This document shows, in pieces, positions 8,315-16,573 of a stretch of DNA of 64,000 nt. The notes beneath the pieces were generated by a model, which saw only the letters and a list, made by a program, of their open reading frames with translations, did no database searches and was not told the DNA's origin. Every line of letters starts with the position of its first letter. Positions within the stretch are counted from its first letter, which is position 1. Source of the stretch: Streptomyces sp. NBC_00154 (GTDB taxonomy: Bacteria; Actinomycetota; Actinomycetes; Streptomycetales; Streptomycetaceae); contig NZ_JAPEMI010000001.1 in the NCBI RefSeq assembly GCF_026342835.1, positions 7,818,501 through 7,882,500 of the forward strand. The letters run 5' to 3'. The translations under genes and the position numbers were made by a program.

Positions 8315-8504
8315 TCAGGCGACACCCACAACACCAACTCCGCAGTCAACCCCGAAGGATTTCCGAACTCGACCGATAAGGTCACACGCACCGTCAACAC
8401 TCTCTCCGGCCTGTCCAACTCGCTTGCCTCAGCCGTCGATCGGCTCGCGGGCCGCAGGGCGCACGAGCGGGAAAGTGCGCCGCCCGTGCGCCCTTGGCTG
8501 GCCT

Positions 8505-8650
8505 GGCGGTTGACGGTACGTTTGATATGACGACGGTGTGACGGAAGCCCCGGTGCGAGTCCGGCACGGTCGTGCCACTTTAACCAGGCAGACGCCGCCC
8601 CACGGGGTGGTGGTTCCTGGGGGAAGGACCCGATGCCGTCGTCCACGCAT
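8505..8650 (+). promoter_or_regulatory. Cobalamin (B12) riboswitch upstream of cbtBA
   Basis: At about 8538-8580 the leader carries the conserved B12-aptamer core: ACGGAAGCCCCGGTGCGAGT, then CCGGCACGG and the B12-box-like GTGCCACT. CCAGGCAGACGCC follows and a GC hairpin lies at about 8598-8630. It ends about 40 bases before cbtB, which has its own AGGAGG site. Expected to lower cobalt uptake when adenosylcobalamin is plentiful. Ends are approximate. Confidence 0.8.
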
Positions 8651-8688
8651 CATCTAGCGCAACACGAGTTCCCTAGGAGGTCCCTGTC

Positions 8689-8904
8689 ATGGCACACACC
8701 GCAGCTCCCACAGCCGTCCCTGCCGCCCCCCTGACGCTGCCTATCAAGGCGATCGTACCCTGGGCGGTGTTCTTCGGCATCCTGCTGATGGCCCTGATCT
8801 ACTTCGTCGGCGCCGAGCAGGGCGCCACCTCTCTCATCTCCGGCGAGAACGTGCACGAGTGGGTACACGACGGCCGCCACCTGCTCGGCTTCCCCTGTCA
8901 CTGA
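8689..8904 (+). CDS. cbtB: CbtB, cobalt transporter small subunit
   Basis: 71-aa protein with one transmembrane helix (residues about 20-45, IVPWAVFFGILLMALIYFVG) and a C-terminal His-rich tail (HEWVHDGRHLLGFPCH) that marks CbtB and probably binds metal. AGGAGG lies 10 bases before the ATG. First gene behind the cobalamin riboswitch, 19 bases upstream of cbtA. Confidence 0.9.
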   Translation: MAHTAAPTAVPAAPLTLPIKAIVPWAVFFGILLMALIYFVGAEQGATSLISGENVHEWVHDGRHLLGFPCH

Positions 8905-8923
8905 CGTAGCAGGGGAGCCCTTC

Positions 8924-9691
8924 ATGAATTCCGCAACCGTCAGATCCCTACTCGTACGCGGCATGCTGGCCGGCCTCGGGGCTGGCCTGCTCGCCCTGGT
9001 CGTCGCCTACCTGCTCGGCGAGCGCCAGGTCGACGCCGCCATCGCCTACGAGGACGCCCACACCACCGAGCACGGAATGGAGATCGTGAGCCGTTCCCTG
9101 CAGTCAACCGCAGGACTGGCCACCGGCGTGCTCATCTACGGCGTATCGCTGGGCGGCATCGCCGCCCTTGCGTACTGCTTCGCACTCGGCCGCATCGGCC
9201 GGTTCACCCCCCGCGCCACCGCCGCCCTGCTCTCCGGCACCGCACTGCTCGCGGTCTACGTGGTGCCGTTCCTCAAGTACCCCGCCAACCCGCCCTCCAT
9301 CGGCGACCCGGCGACGATCGGCAAGCGCACCACGTTGTACTTCCTGATGACGGCGCTCAGCGTGCTACTGGCTGTCGCCACGGTGATCGTCGGCAAGCGG
9401 CTCGCCCTGCGCCTGGGCAACTGGAACGCCACCGTCACCGCGGTACTCGGGTTCAGCGTGGCTGTCGGCCTCGCCTACGCCTTCCTCCCCGCGGTCAACG
9501 AGGTGCCGCAGGGCTTCTCGGCGACACTGCTGTGGCAGTTCCGCCTCGCGGCCCTCGCCATCCAGATGACCCTCTGGGCCTCCTTCGGACTCCTGTTCGG
9601 ACGCCTTGCTGAACGGGTAATCAGCCCGAAGCCCATCGCTGCGACCACCGCGCGGGACACCGCATCGGAAACCGCCGCGCCCGTGCAGTGA
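8924..9691 (+). CDS. cbtA: CbtA, cobalt transporter membrane subunit
   Basis: 255 aa with about five to six predicted transmembrane segments. Opens SATVRSLLVRGMLAGLGAGLLALVVA with GERQVDAAIAYEDAH, the pattern of CbtA, which is repeatedly found with CbtB under B12 riboswitch control and is inferred to import cobalt. GGGGAG ribosome site precedes the ATG. Appears intact, so this cobalt uptake route is probably functional. Confidence 0.88.
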   Translation: MNSATVRSLLVRGMLAGLGAGLLALVVAYLLGERQVDAAIAYEDAHTTEHGMEIVSRSLQSTAGLATGVLIYGVSLGGIAALAYCFALGRIGRFTPRATAALLSGTALLAVYVVPFLKYPANPPSIGDPATIGKRTTLYFLMTALSVLLAVATVIVGKRLALRLGNWNATVTAVLGFSVAVGLAYAFLPAVNEVPQGFSATLLWQFRLAALAIQMTLWASFGLLFGRLAERVISPKPIAATTARDTASETAAPVQ

Positions 9692-10289
9692 TACGTACGG
9701 ACCTCGGTCAGCCAACCACAGGGCCGTAGGGGACGGCAGAATGTCGCCCCCGCCGACCTGACCCGGGAGACCGGGTTGCCCCATGATTCGCCGCACTCGA
9801 CTGCCTGGGGCTTGATCGCGTGCCGGGCCAGGGTCTCTTCGAAGGGCCCGTCCGGAAGAAGCCGTAGAAGATGGGGCCTCGGTGTCGGCGAGCAGCTGGG
9901 CGAGCATGGCACCGCAGTGGTCGGCGGCATAGAGAATGTCCTTGAGGACGACGTGGCTCGGCCGCCGGATGAAGCGCCGCTCAGGAGCAGTTCCACTGGC
10001 GTGCCAGGGCGACGGGCGCGAACCGCGATCAGTTGTTGCTGGCCGGATAAGTGTCGGAGCCGGCGAACCACCACCCGGAGGTGGGGGTGAAGCGAAAGAA
10101 CTGCAGGCCCGAGCCCTCATCCTGGAGTTGGATGCGGTCGTCGCCTGTCGCGCCGGCACGAGCCGCGAAGCGGACGGCTGCATAGAGCGTGGTACCGCAG
10201 CTGCCGTAGTAGAAGTTGTCGGCCTTCGGCTGGATGTGGCTCACAACACCCTCGAGGAATCGTCAAGACCTGTGGTTGGCAGGTGATCC
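9692..10289. other. Unassigned region
   Basis: No recognised gene. The minus-strand frame 10029-10244 (KADNFYYGSCGTTLYAAVRFAARAG, TPTSGWWFAGSDTYP) has protein-like composition and could be the end of a lost secreted protein. Minus-strand text around 9890-9990 (VLKDILYAADHCGAMLAQLLAD) may be another fragment. Confidence 0.35.
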
Positions 10290-10592
10290 CTAGCGAGTCT
10301 TTGAGCTGCGTAGGCGTCTGACCTCTGCCAGGAAACGTGCGATGTCCTGCCGGGCGTGTGCGATGAAGTCCAGGTCGTGATTGCTGGCGGGGGCAAGCCC
10401 TTCCTCGGCGGCTCGGGAGACATACATGTCGGGCTCGCTGTCGTCGAGTCCTCCGATCCGGATGAAGTTGTCGCCGCCCAGGTGCTCTCGGCCTTCAACG
10501 AAGGATTGCCACGGCCCTGGGCTGGCCAGCCTGCAGCGCCTTTCAATCGCGTCGAGCTCGTCGCTGCTGAGGGGATCGGTGTCCAGGGGCAT
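10290..10592 (-). CDS. Hypothetical protein
   Basis: 100 aa from ATG 10592. Sequence such as DELDAIERRCRLASPGPW, GGDNFIRIGG and DLDFIAHARQDIARFLAEVRRLR resembles a family of small Streptomyces proteins of unknown role. The gene seems complete, and the ISAs1 element lies just upstream and divergent. Confidence 0.6.
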   Translation of the reverse strand: MPLDTDPLSSDELDAIERRCRLASPGPWQSFVEGREHLGGDNFIRIGGLDDSEPDMYVSRAAEEGLAPASNHDLDFIAHARQDIARFLAEVRRLRSSKTR

Positions 10593-10737
10593 TGCGTGAT
10601 TGGGATTGGTCCGGTTCGCCGGTCTCGTGAGTGACGTGGCGTCATGTCCGTTGTGGGGCAAGGGGCCCGGGAGAGCAGAGCAGGCACGGTGCTGGTGATC
10701 ATGTGGTTGTCGAGACCCATGAGAACCGAGCGAGACC

Positions 10738-11943
10738 GTGCCTGCCCGAACATCATCGCCCATCCCTTCCGCACTGGAGAAACTGGGTTCCCCGACTGAT
10801 CCCCTCACCTCAAGCGATGTCGCTGACCTGCGGCGTTTCCTGATCCTGGTCGCCGATCCCCGCGATGCGCGAGGACTGCGGTATCCGGCCCTCGCGTTGC
10901 TGTGCGCAGCCGTCTCGGCGGTGCTGACCGGGGCTCGCTCGCTCATCGCGATCAGCGAGTGGATCACGGATGCCCCGCAGCATGTGCTGGGCGTCCTCGG
11001 CTTCGCTGCCGATCCACTTACCGGTCTGCGGCCGGTGCCGCACGCCGCAACCGTGCGCCGCCTGCTGCAGCGTGTGGACGGTGACGCGCTGGACGCGGCG
11101 ATCAGCGCGTATCTGCAGGCCAGAACGCCGCCCCCGGTCGAGCCGGAGGCGGAGAAAGGGCCGGTGCGACGGGTGATCGCGGTCGACGGCAAGGTGGTCC
11201 GCGGATCGCGAACCGCAACGGCCGCGGCGATCCAGCTGCTGGCGGCGATGGACCACCACGGCGTGGTCCTGGCCCAGCGGCAGGTCGCTTCCAAGAGCAA
11301 CGAGATCCCCTCCTTCGCGCCGTTGCTGGACGGTCTCGAGCTGGAGAACACGGTGGTGACCGCCGACGCACTGCACACCCAGCACGACCACGGGGCCTAT
11401 CTGACCAGTCGCGGCGCGCACTACGTGGCCGTCGTGAAGAAGAACCATCCGGGCCTGTACGCCCAGGTCAGGAAGCTGCCCTGGCGAGACATCCCGCTCG
11501 GGCACCGCACTCGCGACCACGCCCACCACCGCGACGAGATCCGCCGGCTCAAGGTCGCCGCGTTCAGCCACCTCGACTACCCCGGCGCCCGCCAGGCGAT
11601 CCAAGTCGTACGGTGGCGACGCGACTTGAGCACCGGGAAGCTGACCATCGAGCGCGTCTACCTGATCACCAGCCTGAGCGTCTTCGACGCCACCTGCACC
11701 GAGCTCGCCACCTGGATCAGAGGCCACTGGGGAATCGAGAACCTCCTGCACCACGTGCGGGACCGCACGTTCCGCGAGGACGACTCCAAGGTCCGCACCG
11801 GCACCCTGCCTCGCGCCATGGCCTCCCTGCGCAACCTCGCCATCAGCGTCTTCCGCCAGGACGGCCAGACCAACATCGCCGCCGCCCTCCGCCACACCGG
11901 CCGCGACTACCACCGGCCCCTACGAACCCTCGGTCTCACGTGA
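10738..11943 (+). CDS. ISAs1-family transposase
   Basis: 401 aa, apparently full length. Blocks: DLRRFLILVADPRDARGLRY, VIAVDGKVVRGSR (first catalytic Asp), VVTADALHTQ (second Asp), HYVAVVKKNHPGLY, RGHWGIENLLHHVRDRTFREDDSK (catalytic Glu region), typical of ISAs1 DDE transposases. I could not define its inverted repeats with confidence. The right end lies at about 11970, because a TPR gene is truncated there. Confidence 0.92.
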   Translation: MPARTSSPIPSALEKLGSPTDPLTSSDVADLRRFLILVADPRDARGLRYPALALLCAAVSAVLTGARSLIAISEWITDAPQHVLGVLGFAADPLTGLRPVPHAATVRRLLQRVDGDALDAAISAYLQARTPPPVEPEAEKGPVRRVIAVDGKVVRGSRTATAAAIQLLAAMDHHGVVLAQRQVASKSNEIPSFAPLLDGLELENTVVTADALHTQHDHGAYLTSRGAHYVAVVKKNHPGLYAQVRKLPWRDIPLGHRTRDHAHHRDEIRRLKVAAFSHLDYPGARQAIQVVRWRRDLSTGKLTIERVYLITSLSVFDATCTELATWIRGHWGIENLLHHVRDRTFREDDSKVRTGTLPRAMASLRNLAISVFRQDGQTNIAAALRHTGRDYHRPLRTLGLT

Positions 11944-11980
11944 CGAACCCAGACAGATCTCGATCATGCAATGACCCTGG

Positions 11981-12565
11981 ATGGCGGGGGACGCGGCCGG
12001 AGCGGCAGCAACCTTGAAGGAGTTGTTCGCCGATCAAGAGCGCACACTGGGCCCCGACCACCCCAAGACCTTCACTACCTGGAACCACCTCGCCTACTGG
12101 CAAGGGAAGGCGAGGGACGCGACCGGACCGGGTACGACTTTGTCGGAGTTGTTCGCCGATCAAGAGCGCACACTGGGCCCCGACCACCCCAACGCCCTGA
12201 GGACTAGACGCAATCTGGCCATCTGCCGGGGGGAGGCGGGAGACGAAGCTGGCACAGCAGCCGCCCTAGAGGACTTGCTGGACCACATGTTGCGGGTGCT
12301 TGGCCCTGACCACTCCCTCACCACGGGAACGCGGCTCGAGCTCGCCTACTGGCAGCGCCGGGCGAGGGGAACGGCCAGATCAGTCGCCCTAGAGAAGATC
12401 CTGGACGCCACACTGCGCGTGCTGGACTCCGATCCCACCAACCCCATGGGAAAGCGGCACAGCCTCACCTACTGGCGGCGCCAGGCGAGAGGCGCGGCTG
12501 GCCCGGCAGTCGTCTTTGGCAAGCTGCTGAAGGGGATGCTGCTGCCTGATAGCGATCCTTCCTGA
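11981..12565 (+). pseudogene. Tetratricopeptide-repeat protein, C-terminal fragment
   Basis: Four to five 42-residue TPR units of the type ADQERTLGPDHP...LAYWQG. The unit DNA at 12020-12067 is repeated identically at 12146-12193, exactly 126 bp apart. The 5' end is abruptly cut by the ISAs1 element, so only the last part of a larger protein remains. Such repeats usually form the C-terminal half of NB-ARC or signalling proteins in actinomycetes; the missing N-terminal domain cannot be named. Confidence 0.75.
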
Positions 12566-12606
12566 GAAGCCGTTGTCGTACCGATCATGGAACGTGCAGG
12601 TCGAAC

Positions 12607-13243
12607 AAGGTTCCTGGTCGGGTGATCGTGTGGTGGTGCGGGCATGAAGGCGGGGCCTCTTGGTAGCTCGGGGGTGCGAACCTAACCGAGCGGCCCAAGG
12701 AGGCCCCGTTGTCACATGTGTACGCGCCTGCGCCCGTGGACTTCAACTCGCCCGGCGTGTCGTGCGATTGCCTCGCGCACGTGTACGGCAATGCGGCCGA
12801 TCACCCGGACCGGGTGCGCCGGTATCCCTCGGACATGAGCGACGAGGAATGGACGGCGGTACGGCCGTTGTTGCCCACCCCTGCCTGGCTGGAGGGCCGC
12901 GGCGGGCAGCCCGAAGGGTACTGCCACCGTCAGATGCTGGATGCGATCCGCTACCTGGTCGCGGGCGGGATCTCCTGGCGGTCGATGCCCGCGGACTTCC
13001 CCGACTGGGACCGCGTCTACGCCTTCTTCCGCCGCTGGCGGCAGCACGGACTGATCACCGAGTTCCACGACCGGCTACGCGGGCGGATTCGCGAGCGCGA
13101 GGGCCGCGCGGTGGAACCGACGGCCGGGATCATCGACGCGCAGTCGGTGAAGGCCGCCGCGACGGTGCCCGCCGACTCACGCGGCTACGACGGCGGCAAG
13201 CAGATCAACGGCCGCAAGCGGCACATCATCACAGACTTGCCCT
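12607..13243 (+). mobile_element. IS5-type element copy 1, 3' truncated
   Basis: Identical over about 630 bp to the copy starting at 22515, apart from one base. A hairpin-forming leader (GGGGCCTCTTGG ... CCAAGGAGGCCCC) precedes the transposase. Similarity to copy 2 stops at 13236-13238, immediately before the integrase-core element at 13244; the rest is missing from the far side, so a deletion accompanied or followed that insertion. Confidence 0.85.
12709..13243 (+). pseudogene. IS5-type transposase, truncated
   Basis: Reads in one frame from TTG 12709 (MSHVYAPAPVDFNSPGVSCD) through DMSDEEWTAVRPLLPT, GISWRSMPADFPDWDRVYAFF and GIIDAQSVKAAATVP (catalytic Asp) to GGKQINGRKRHIITD, then runs into the neighbouring element. 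Lacks the part with the second Asp and the Glu. Copy 1 keeps the reading frame at the point where copy 2 (22.95 kb) has lost a base. Confidence 0.85.
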
Positions 13244-14486
13244 TGCCGAAAACCTCATCCGCCCTGGTGGGAGCTTGGTGTGCGGGGTGTGCGGGGTCTC
13301 GGGCCCGGGGGCTCGAATTGGTCCTCTCGCGCGACTGGTGACCGCCCCGGCATGATTGCCGATCGTGCTGCTGCGATTGGCTTACCTGACCGTGACGAAC
13401 GCGTTCGCGATGCTGCGTGTGCTGCCGATGAGCGATCGGGACAAGGACGCGGAGATCCTCGCCTTGCGCCATCAGGTCACGGTGCTGGAGCGCCAACTCG
13501 GTGGCGAGAAGGTGCGGTTCACCCCGAGCGATCGCGCGTTCTTGGCGGCGTTGCTGCATCGGATGCCGGTCGAGGTGCTGCGCAGGGTGCGGCTGCTGGT
13601 GCGTCCGGACACGGTGCTGCGCTGGCACCGCGATCTGGTCGCACGCCGCCATGCGGCCCGGTCCCGGCCGAAGCGCTCGGGACGGCCGCGGATCCTGCGC
13701 TCCATCCGCGCCCTGGTCCTGCGGCTCGCCCAAGAGAATCCCAGCTGGGGGTATCGCCGCATCCACGGTGAACTTCTCGTTCTCGGTATCAAGGTGGCCG
13801 CCTCCACCGTCTGGGAAATCCTCAAGGAGGCCGGGATTGATCCGGCGCCCGAACGGGCCTCCAGCACGTGGTCGGACTTCCTGCGCTCGCAGGCCGACGC
13901 CCTGTTGGCGTGCGACTTCCTGGAGACGGTCACGCTGTTCGGGGCGCGGCTGTATGTGTTCGCGGTGATCGAGCACGCCAGCCGGCGGATCAGGATCCTG
14001 GGCGCCACTGCGCACCCGACCGCCGCGTGGGTGACGCAAGCCGCGAAAAACCTCGTCATGGACCTCGAAGACGCCGAATGTCGGGCAAGGTTCCTGATCC
14101 GTGACCGCGACGGGAAGTTCCCCGCCCTGTTTGACACCGTCCTCAAGGATGCGGGGATCGAGGTCGTGCTCAGCGGCGTACGGATGCCGCGCATGAACTC
14201 GATCATGGAAAGGTGGGTGCAGACCTGCCGGTGTGAGCTGCTGGACCGCACCTTGATCTGGAACCAGCGGCACCTGCTCCACGCACTACGGGAGTTCGAA
14301 GAGTTCTACAACTCCCACCGGCCGCATCAGGGCATCGCCAACGCCCGTCCGCTGCACCCGCTGCCGGTGCCGATCACCGATCCGGAGCAGATCACCCGCC
14401 TCGACATACGAAAACGCGAACGACTCGGCGGCATCCTCCACGAGTACCAACATGCCGCCTGAACTGGGCGGATGAGGTTTTCGGCA
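13244..14486 (+). mobile_element. Insertion sequence with integrase-core transposase
   Basis: Bounded by perfect 21-bp inverted repeats (TGCCGAAAACCTCATCCGCC plus one base) at 13244-13264 and 14466-14486, length 1243 bp. Its left flank is an IS5 and its right flank the orfB of a different IS3, with no matching target duplication, so the element now sits at a hybrid junction. Confidence 0.85.
13356..14462 (+). CDS. Integrase-core (rve) transposase
   Basis: 368 aa, intact. N-terminal helical part with AEILALRHQVTVLERQL, HTH-like segment LAQENPSWGYRRIHGELLVLG, then the catalytic core: LACDFLETVTLFGARLYVF (Asp), FLIRDRDGKFPALFD (Asp), MNSIMERWVQTCRCELLD (Glu) and FYNSHRPHQGIANARPL. Related to the transposase at 42650-43552. 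Such proteins are often labelled IS3- or IS481-like; the exact family is not settled here. Confidence 0.9.
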   Translation: MPIVLLRLAYLTVTNAFAMLRVLPMSDRDKDAEILALRHQVTVLERQLGGEKVRFTPSDRAFLAALLHRMPVEVLRRVRLLVRPDTVLRWHRDLVARRHAARSRPKRSGRPRILRSIRALVLRLAQENPSWGYRRIHGELLVLGIKVAASTVWEILKEAGIDPAPERASSTWSDFLRSQADALLACDFLETVTLFGARLYVFAVIEHASRRIRILGATAHPTAAWVTQAAKNLVMDLEDAECRARFLIRDRDGKFPALFDTVLKDAGIEVVLSGVRMPRMNSIMERWVQTCRCELLDRTLIWNQRHLLHALREFEEFYNSHRPHQGIANARPLHPLPVPITDPEQITRLDIRKRERLGGILHEYQHAA

Positions 14487-14960
14487 GCAGCACGGTCAGC
14501 CGACAGGCGGTCATGATGCCGAGCAGCGGCCTCAGCTCCTCGACCGCCTCGGCGAGATGAGCGTCGAGGACATGCTTCAGTCCGCGCTGCCGGACACCAT
14601 CTCCAACAGCGCGTGTGCTTTTCCCAGCACCTCCAGGGCCGCGTCCCGCTGGGCCAGCTCCTTCTCCAGGCGCCCGATGCGGCGCCGCAGCTTCTCGTTC
14701 TCGACCTCGACGGCCGACTTCTTCGGCCGTACTCCGGCGCTACGGCGGTCGGCCAGCGCGTCCAGGGCACCGGCGTCCCGCGCCGCCCGCCACTCCTTGA
14801 CGTGGGAGTCGTACAGGCGCTCGCGCCGCAGCACAGCGCCCTTCCCACCCTTCGGGGCGGCGTCGTACTCGGCCACGATCCGCAGCTTGTACTCAGGGGT
14901 GAAAGTACGGCGCGTCGGTTTCGCAGCCGGATCTATACCGGGGGTGTTCTGGCTGGTCAT
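14487..14960 (-). mobile_element. IS3-type element, orfB cut off
   Basis: orfA (14577-14960) is complete: FTPEYKLRIVAEYDAAPKGGKGAVLRRE is the helix-turn-helix, ENEKLRRRIGRLEKELAQRD a leucine-zipper-like helix. Downstream, orfB begins (DAHLAEAVEELRPLLGIMTACRLTVLLP) but ends at the inverted repeat of the integrase-core element at 14486; the catalytic domain is not found elsewhere in the window. Non-autonomous remnant. Confidence 0.85.
14577..14960 (-). CDS. IS3-type transposase OrfA
   Basis: 127 aa from ATG 14960 (MTSQNTPGIDPAAKP). DNA-binding helix-turn-helix protein of an IS3-type element with a C-terminal coiled coil. Its OrfB partner is truncated, so it cannot support transposition alone but could act as an inhibitor of related elements. 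Confidence 0.8.
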   Translation of the reverse strand: MTSQNTPGIDPAAKPTRRTFTPEYKLRIVAEYDAAPKGGKGAVLRRERLYDSHVKEWRAARDAGALDALADRRSAGVRPKKSAVEVENEKLRRRIGRLEKELAQRDAALEVLGKAHALLEMVSGSAD

Positions 14961-15104
14961 GCGGGATGGTTCTCCTCGTCGTGCCCTCACAGGCTAACAA
15001 GACAAAACGTGGTGTTTCACGCCACGCTGTCACAGAGGGATATCAGAAACCGGCGCTCATCCCGCCTGTGCACCCGGCGGGACATCGCACCGCAGGGCGT
15101 GCAC

Positions 15105-15330
15105 CCAGCACCCTGGCTGACGGTTGCCACCTCGGCGGACGGCCGCCCTACGGGTACAGCTGATCGATGTCGGTCCGCACCCGAACCCGGCCAAGGCCGC
15201 CGACCACAAGCTGCTGCGCGCGCTGGCGATCGACGAGCCCGCCGCCGCAGCGGTCGGGCGGATCTTCGCCGAGTTCCTCGGCGCAGCTGGGGGTTTTGCC
15301 GTCGCCCAAGTGTCAATGGGGTCCAACATC
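15105..15330 (+). pseudogene. Large serine recombinase, internal fragment
   Basis: DGCHLGGRPPYGY in one frame, then LIDVGPHPNPAKAADHKLL and AAAAVGRIFAEFLGA after a frame change near 15160. This is the recombinase domain that follows the catalytic resolvase domain in large serine integrases. Neither the catalytic Ser domain nor the zinc ribbon is present, so it is a relic of a phage or integrative element. Confidence 0.7.
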
Positions 15331-15439
15331 CGGGGTCAACGCCCCTCGGTCTTTCGTGTGGTTTATGCCGGGCTCTGCGCCAAGCAGCCCTGCTGCGCAC
15401 CCGCGGCGGGGCGCTGGGCTTAGCATCAAGATCGTGCAT

Positions 15440-16534
15440 ATGGCTGGAGCGGTCCTCGGGGCCCTAATTGTAGTCGCCGTGGGGGTAAGCGTGGCCAACA
15501 CCCTTATCTTGCCCCGCGGCCATATCTGGTTCCACCAGGTCGTCGACCAGCTCGTCGACCGGATGTACACCGCGGGCAGCCGCTTCGTGCGGACATGGGA
15601 ACGGCGCGACGCGCTGCGGGGGAGCCAGTCTGTCGTCACGCTCGGCGTGGTGTTGTTCAGTTGGCTGGCTGCCCTGGTGGTCGGCTACGGGCTGTTGCTG
15701 TGGCTGCCGGGGGGATCCTTCCCGACCGCGCTTCGCGTAGCGGGATCATCGCTGGCCACCCTGGGAATCGCCTCCAGGACCGGCACGGAGCCGACCGTCG
15801 TCGAGCTCCTGGCCGCTTTCTCGGGACTGGTCCTCGTTGCCGTTCAGATCGCCTACCTGCCCACCTTGTTCGCGGCCTACCATCGCCGCGAAATGGCGGT
15901 CGCGCTGCTCGGCCCGCGCGCCGGGAGCCCGGCGTGGGGGCCGGAGTTGCTCGCCAGAGCGCAGACCACGGACGCCATTGGGCAGCTAACGGACCTCTAC
16001 CAGGACTGGGAGCACTGGTCAGTCGACGTCGCCCAGACCCATTCGAGCTACCCGACGCTGGTTCGTTTCCGGTCACCCGAGTCGCGCACCTTCTGGATCG
16101 TCTCGCAGCTGGCCATGCTAGATGCCGCCGCCCTGCACCTGGCGGCCTGCCCGGCAGCCGCGCCGCTTGCGGCCCGGCAGTGCGTGCAGATGGGCGTCAC
16201 CTGCCTGCGCAAGCTGACCCGCACGCTGCGGATCCCGGTCGACGGCGACCCGCGGCCGGGCGACCCAGTTCAGCTCAGTTGGGAGGAGTTCCTTCAAGGC
16301 TGGGAGCGGCTCACCGCCACCGGGTTCCCCGTCGAGCGGACGGCCGAGGAGGCCTGGCCGCACTTCCGGGACTGGCGGGTCAACTATGAGGCAACCGCCT
16401 ACAAGCTCGCGGCGGCCCTCGACGCTGTCCCCGCTCGCTGGTCGGGTCCCCGCCGCCAGGAGTCGGGGGCCGTTCGAACCGCCGCCGGCACTGGCCTCGA
16501 GAATGCACCGAGGTCGCATGAATCTGGCCTCTGA
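15440..16534 (+). CDS. Membrane protein with ion-channel-like pore region
   Basis: 364 aa from ATG 15440; GTG 15434 is also possible. Hydrophobic helix at residues 2-25 (AGAVLGALIVVAVGVSVANTLILP), two more around residues 75-105 and 130-155, and between them SLATLGIASRTGTEPTVVELLAAFSG, which resembles the pore-loop and following helix of two-TM potassium-type channels (SLxTLG). The long C-terminal part (about 200 aa) is soluble. It sits between IS remnants without an operon partner. Channel function is inferred from the pattern only. Confidence 0.7.
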   Translation: MAGAVLGALIVVAVGVSVANTLILPRGHIWFHQVVDQLVDRMYTAGSRFVRTWERRDALRGSQSVVTLGVVLFSWLAALVVGYGLLLWLPGGSFPTALRVAGSSLATLGIASRTGTEPTVVELLAAFSGLVLVAVQIAYLPTLFAAYHRREMAVALLGPRAGSPAWGPELLARAQTTDAIGQLTDLYQDWEHWSVDVAQTHSSYPTLVRFRSPESRTFWIVSQLAMLDAAALHLAACPAAAPLAARQCVQMGVTCLRKLTRTLRIPVDGDPRPGDPVQLSWEEFLQGWERLTATGFPVERTAEEAWPHFRDWRVNYEATAYKLAAALDAVPARWSGPRRQESGAVRTAAGTGLENAPRSHESGL

Positions 16535-16573
16535 CCCTAATCGGGTGCGTATCCAATGAGGGTGCTGGTTTGA

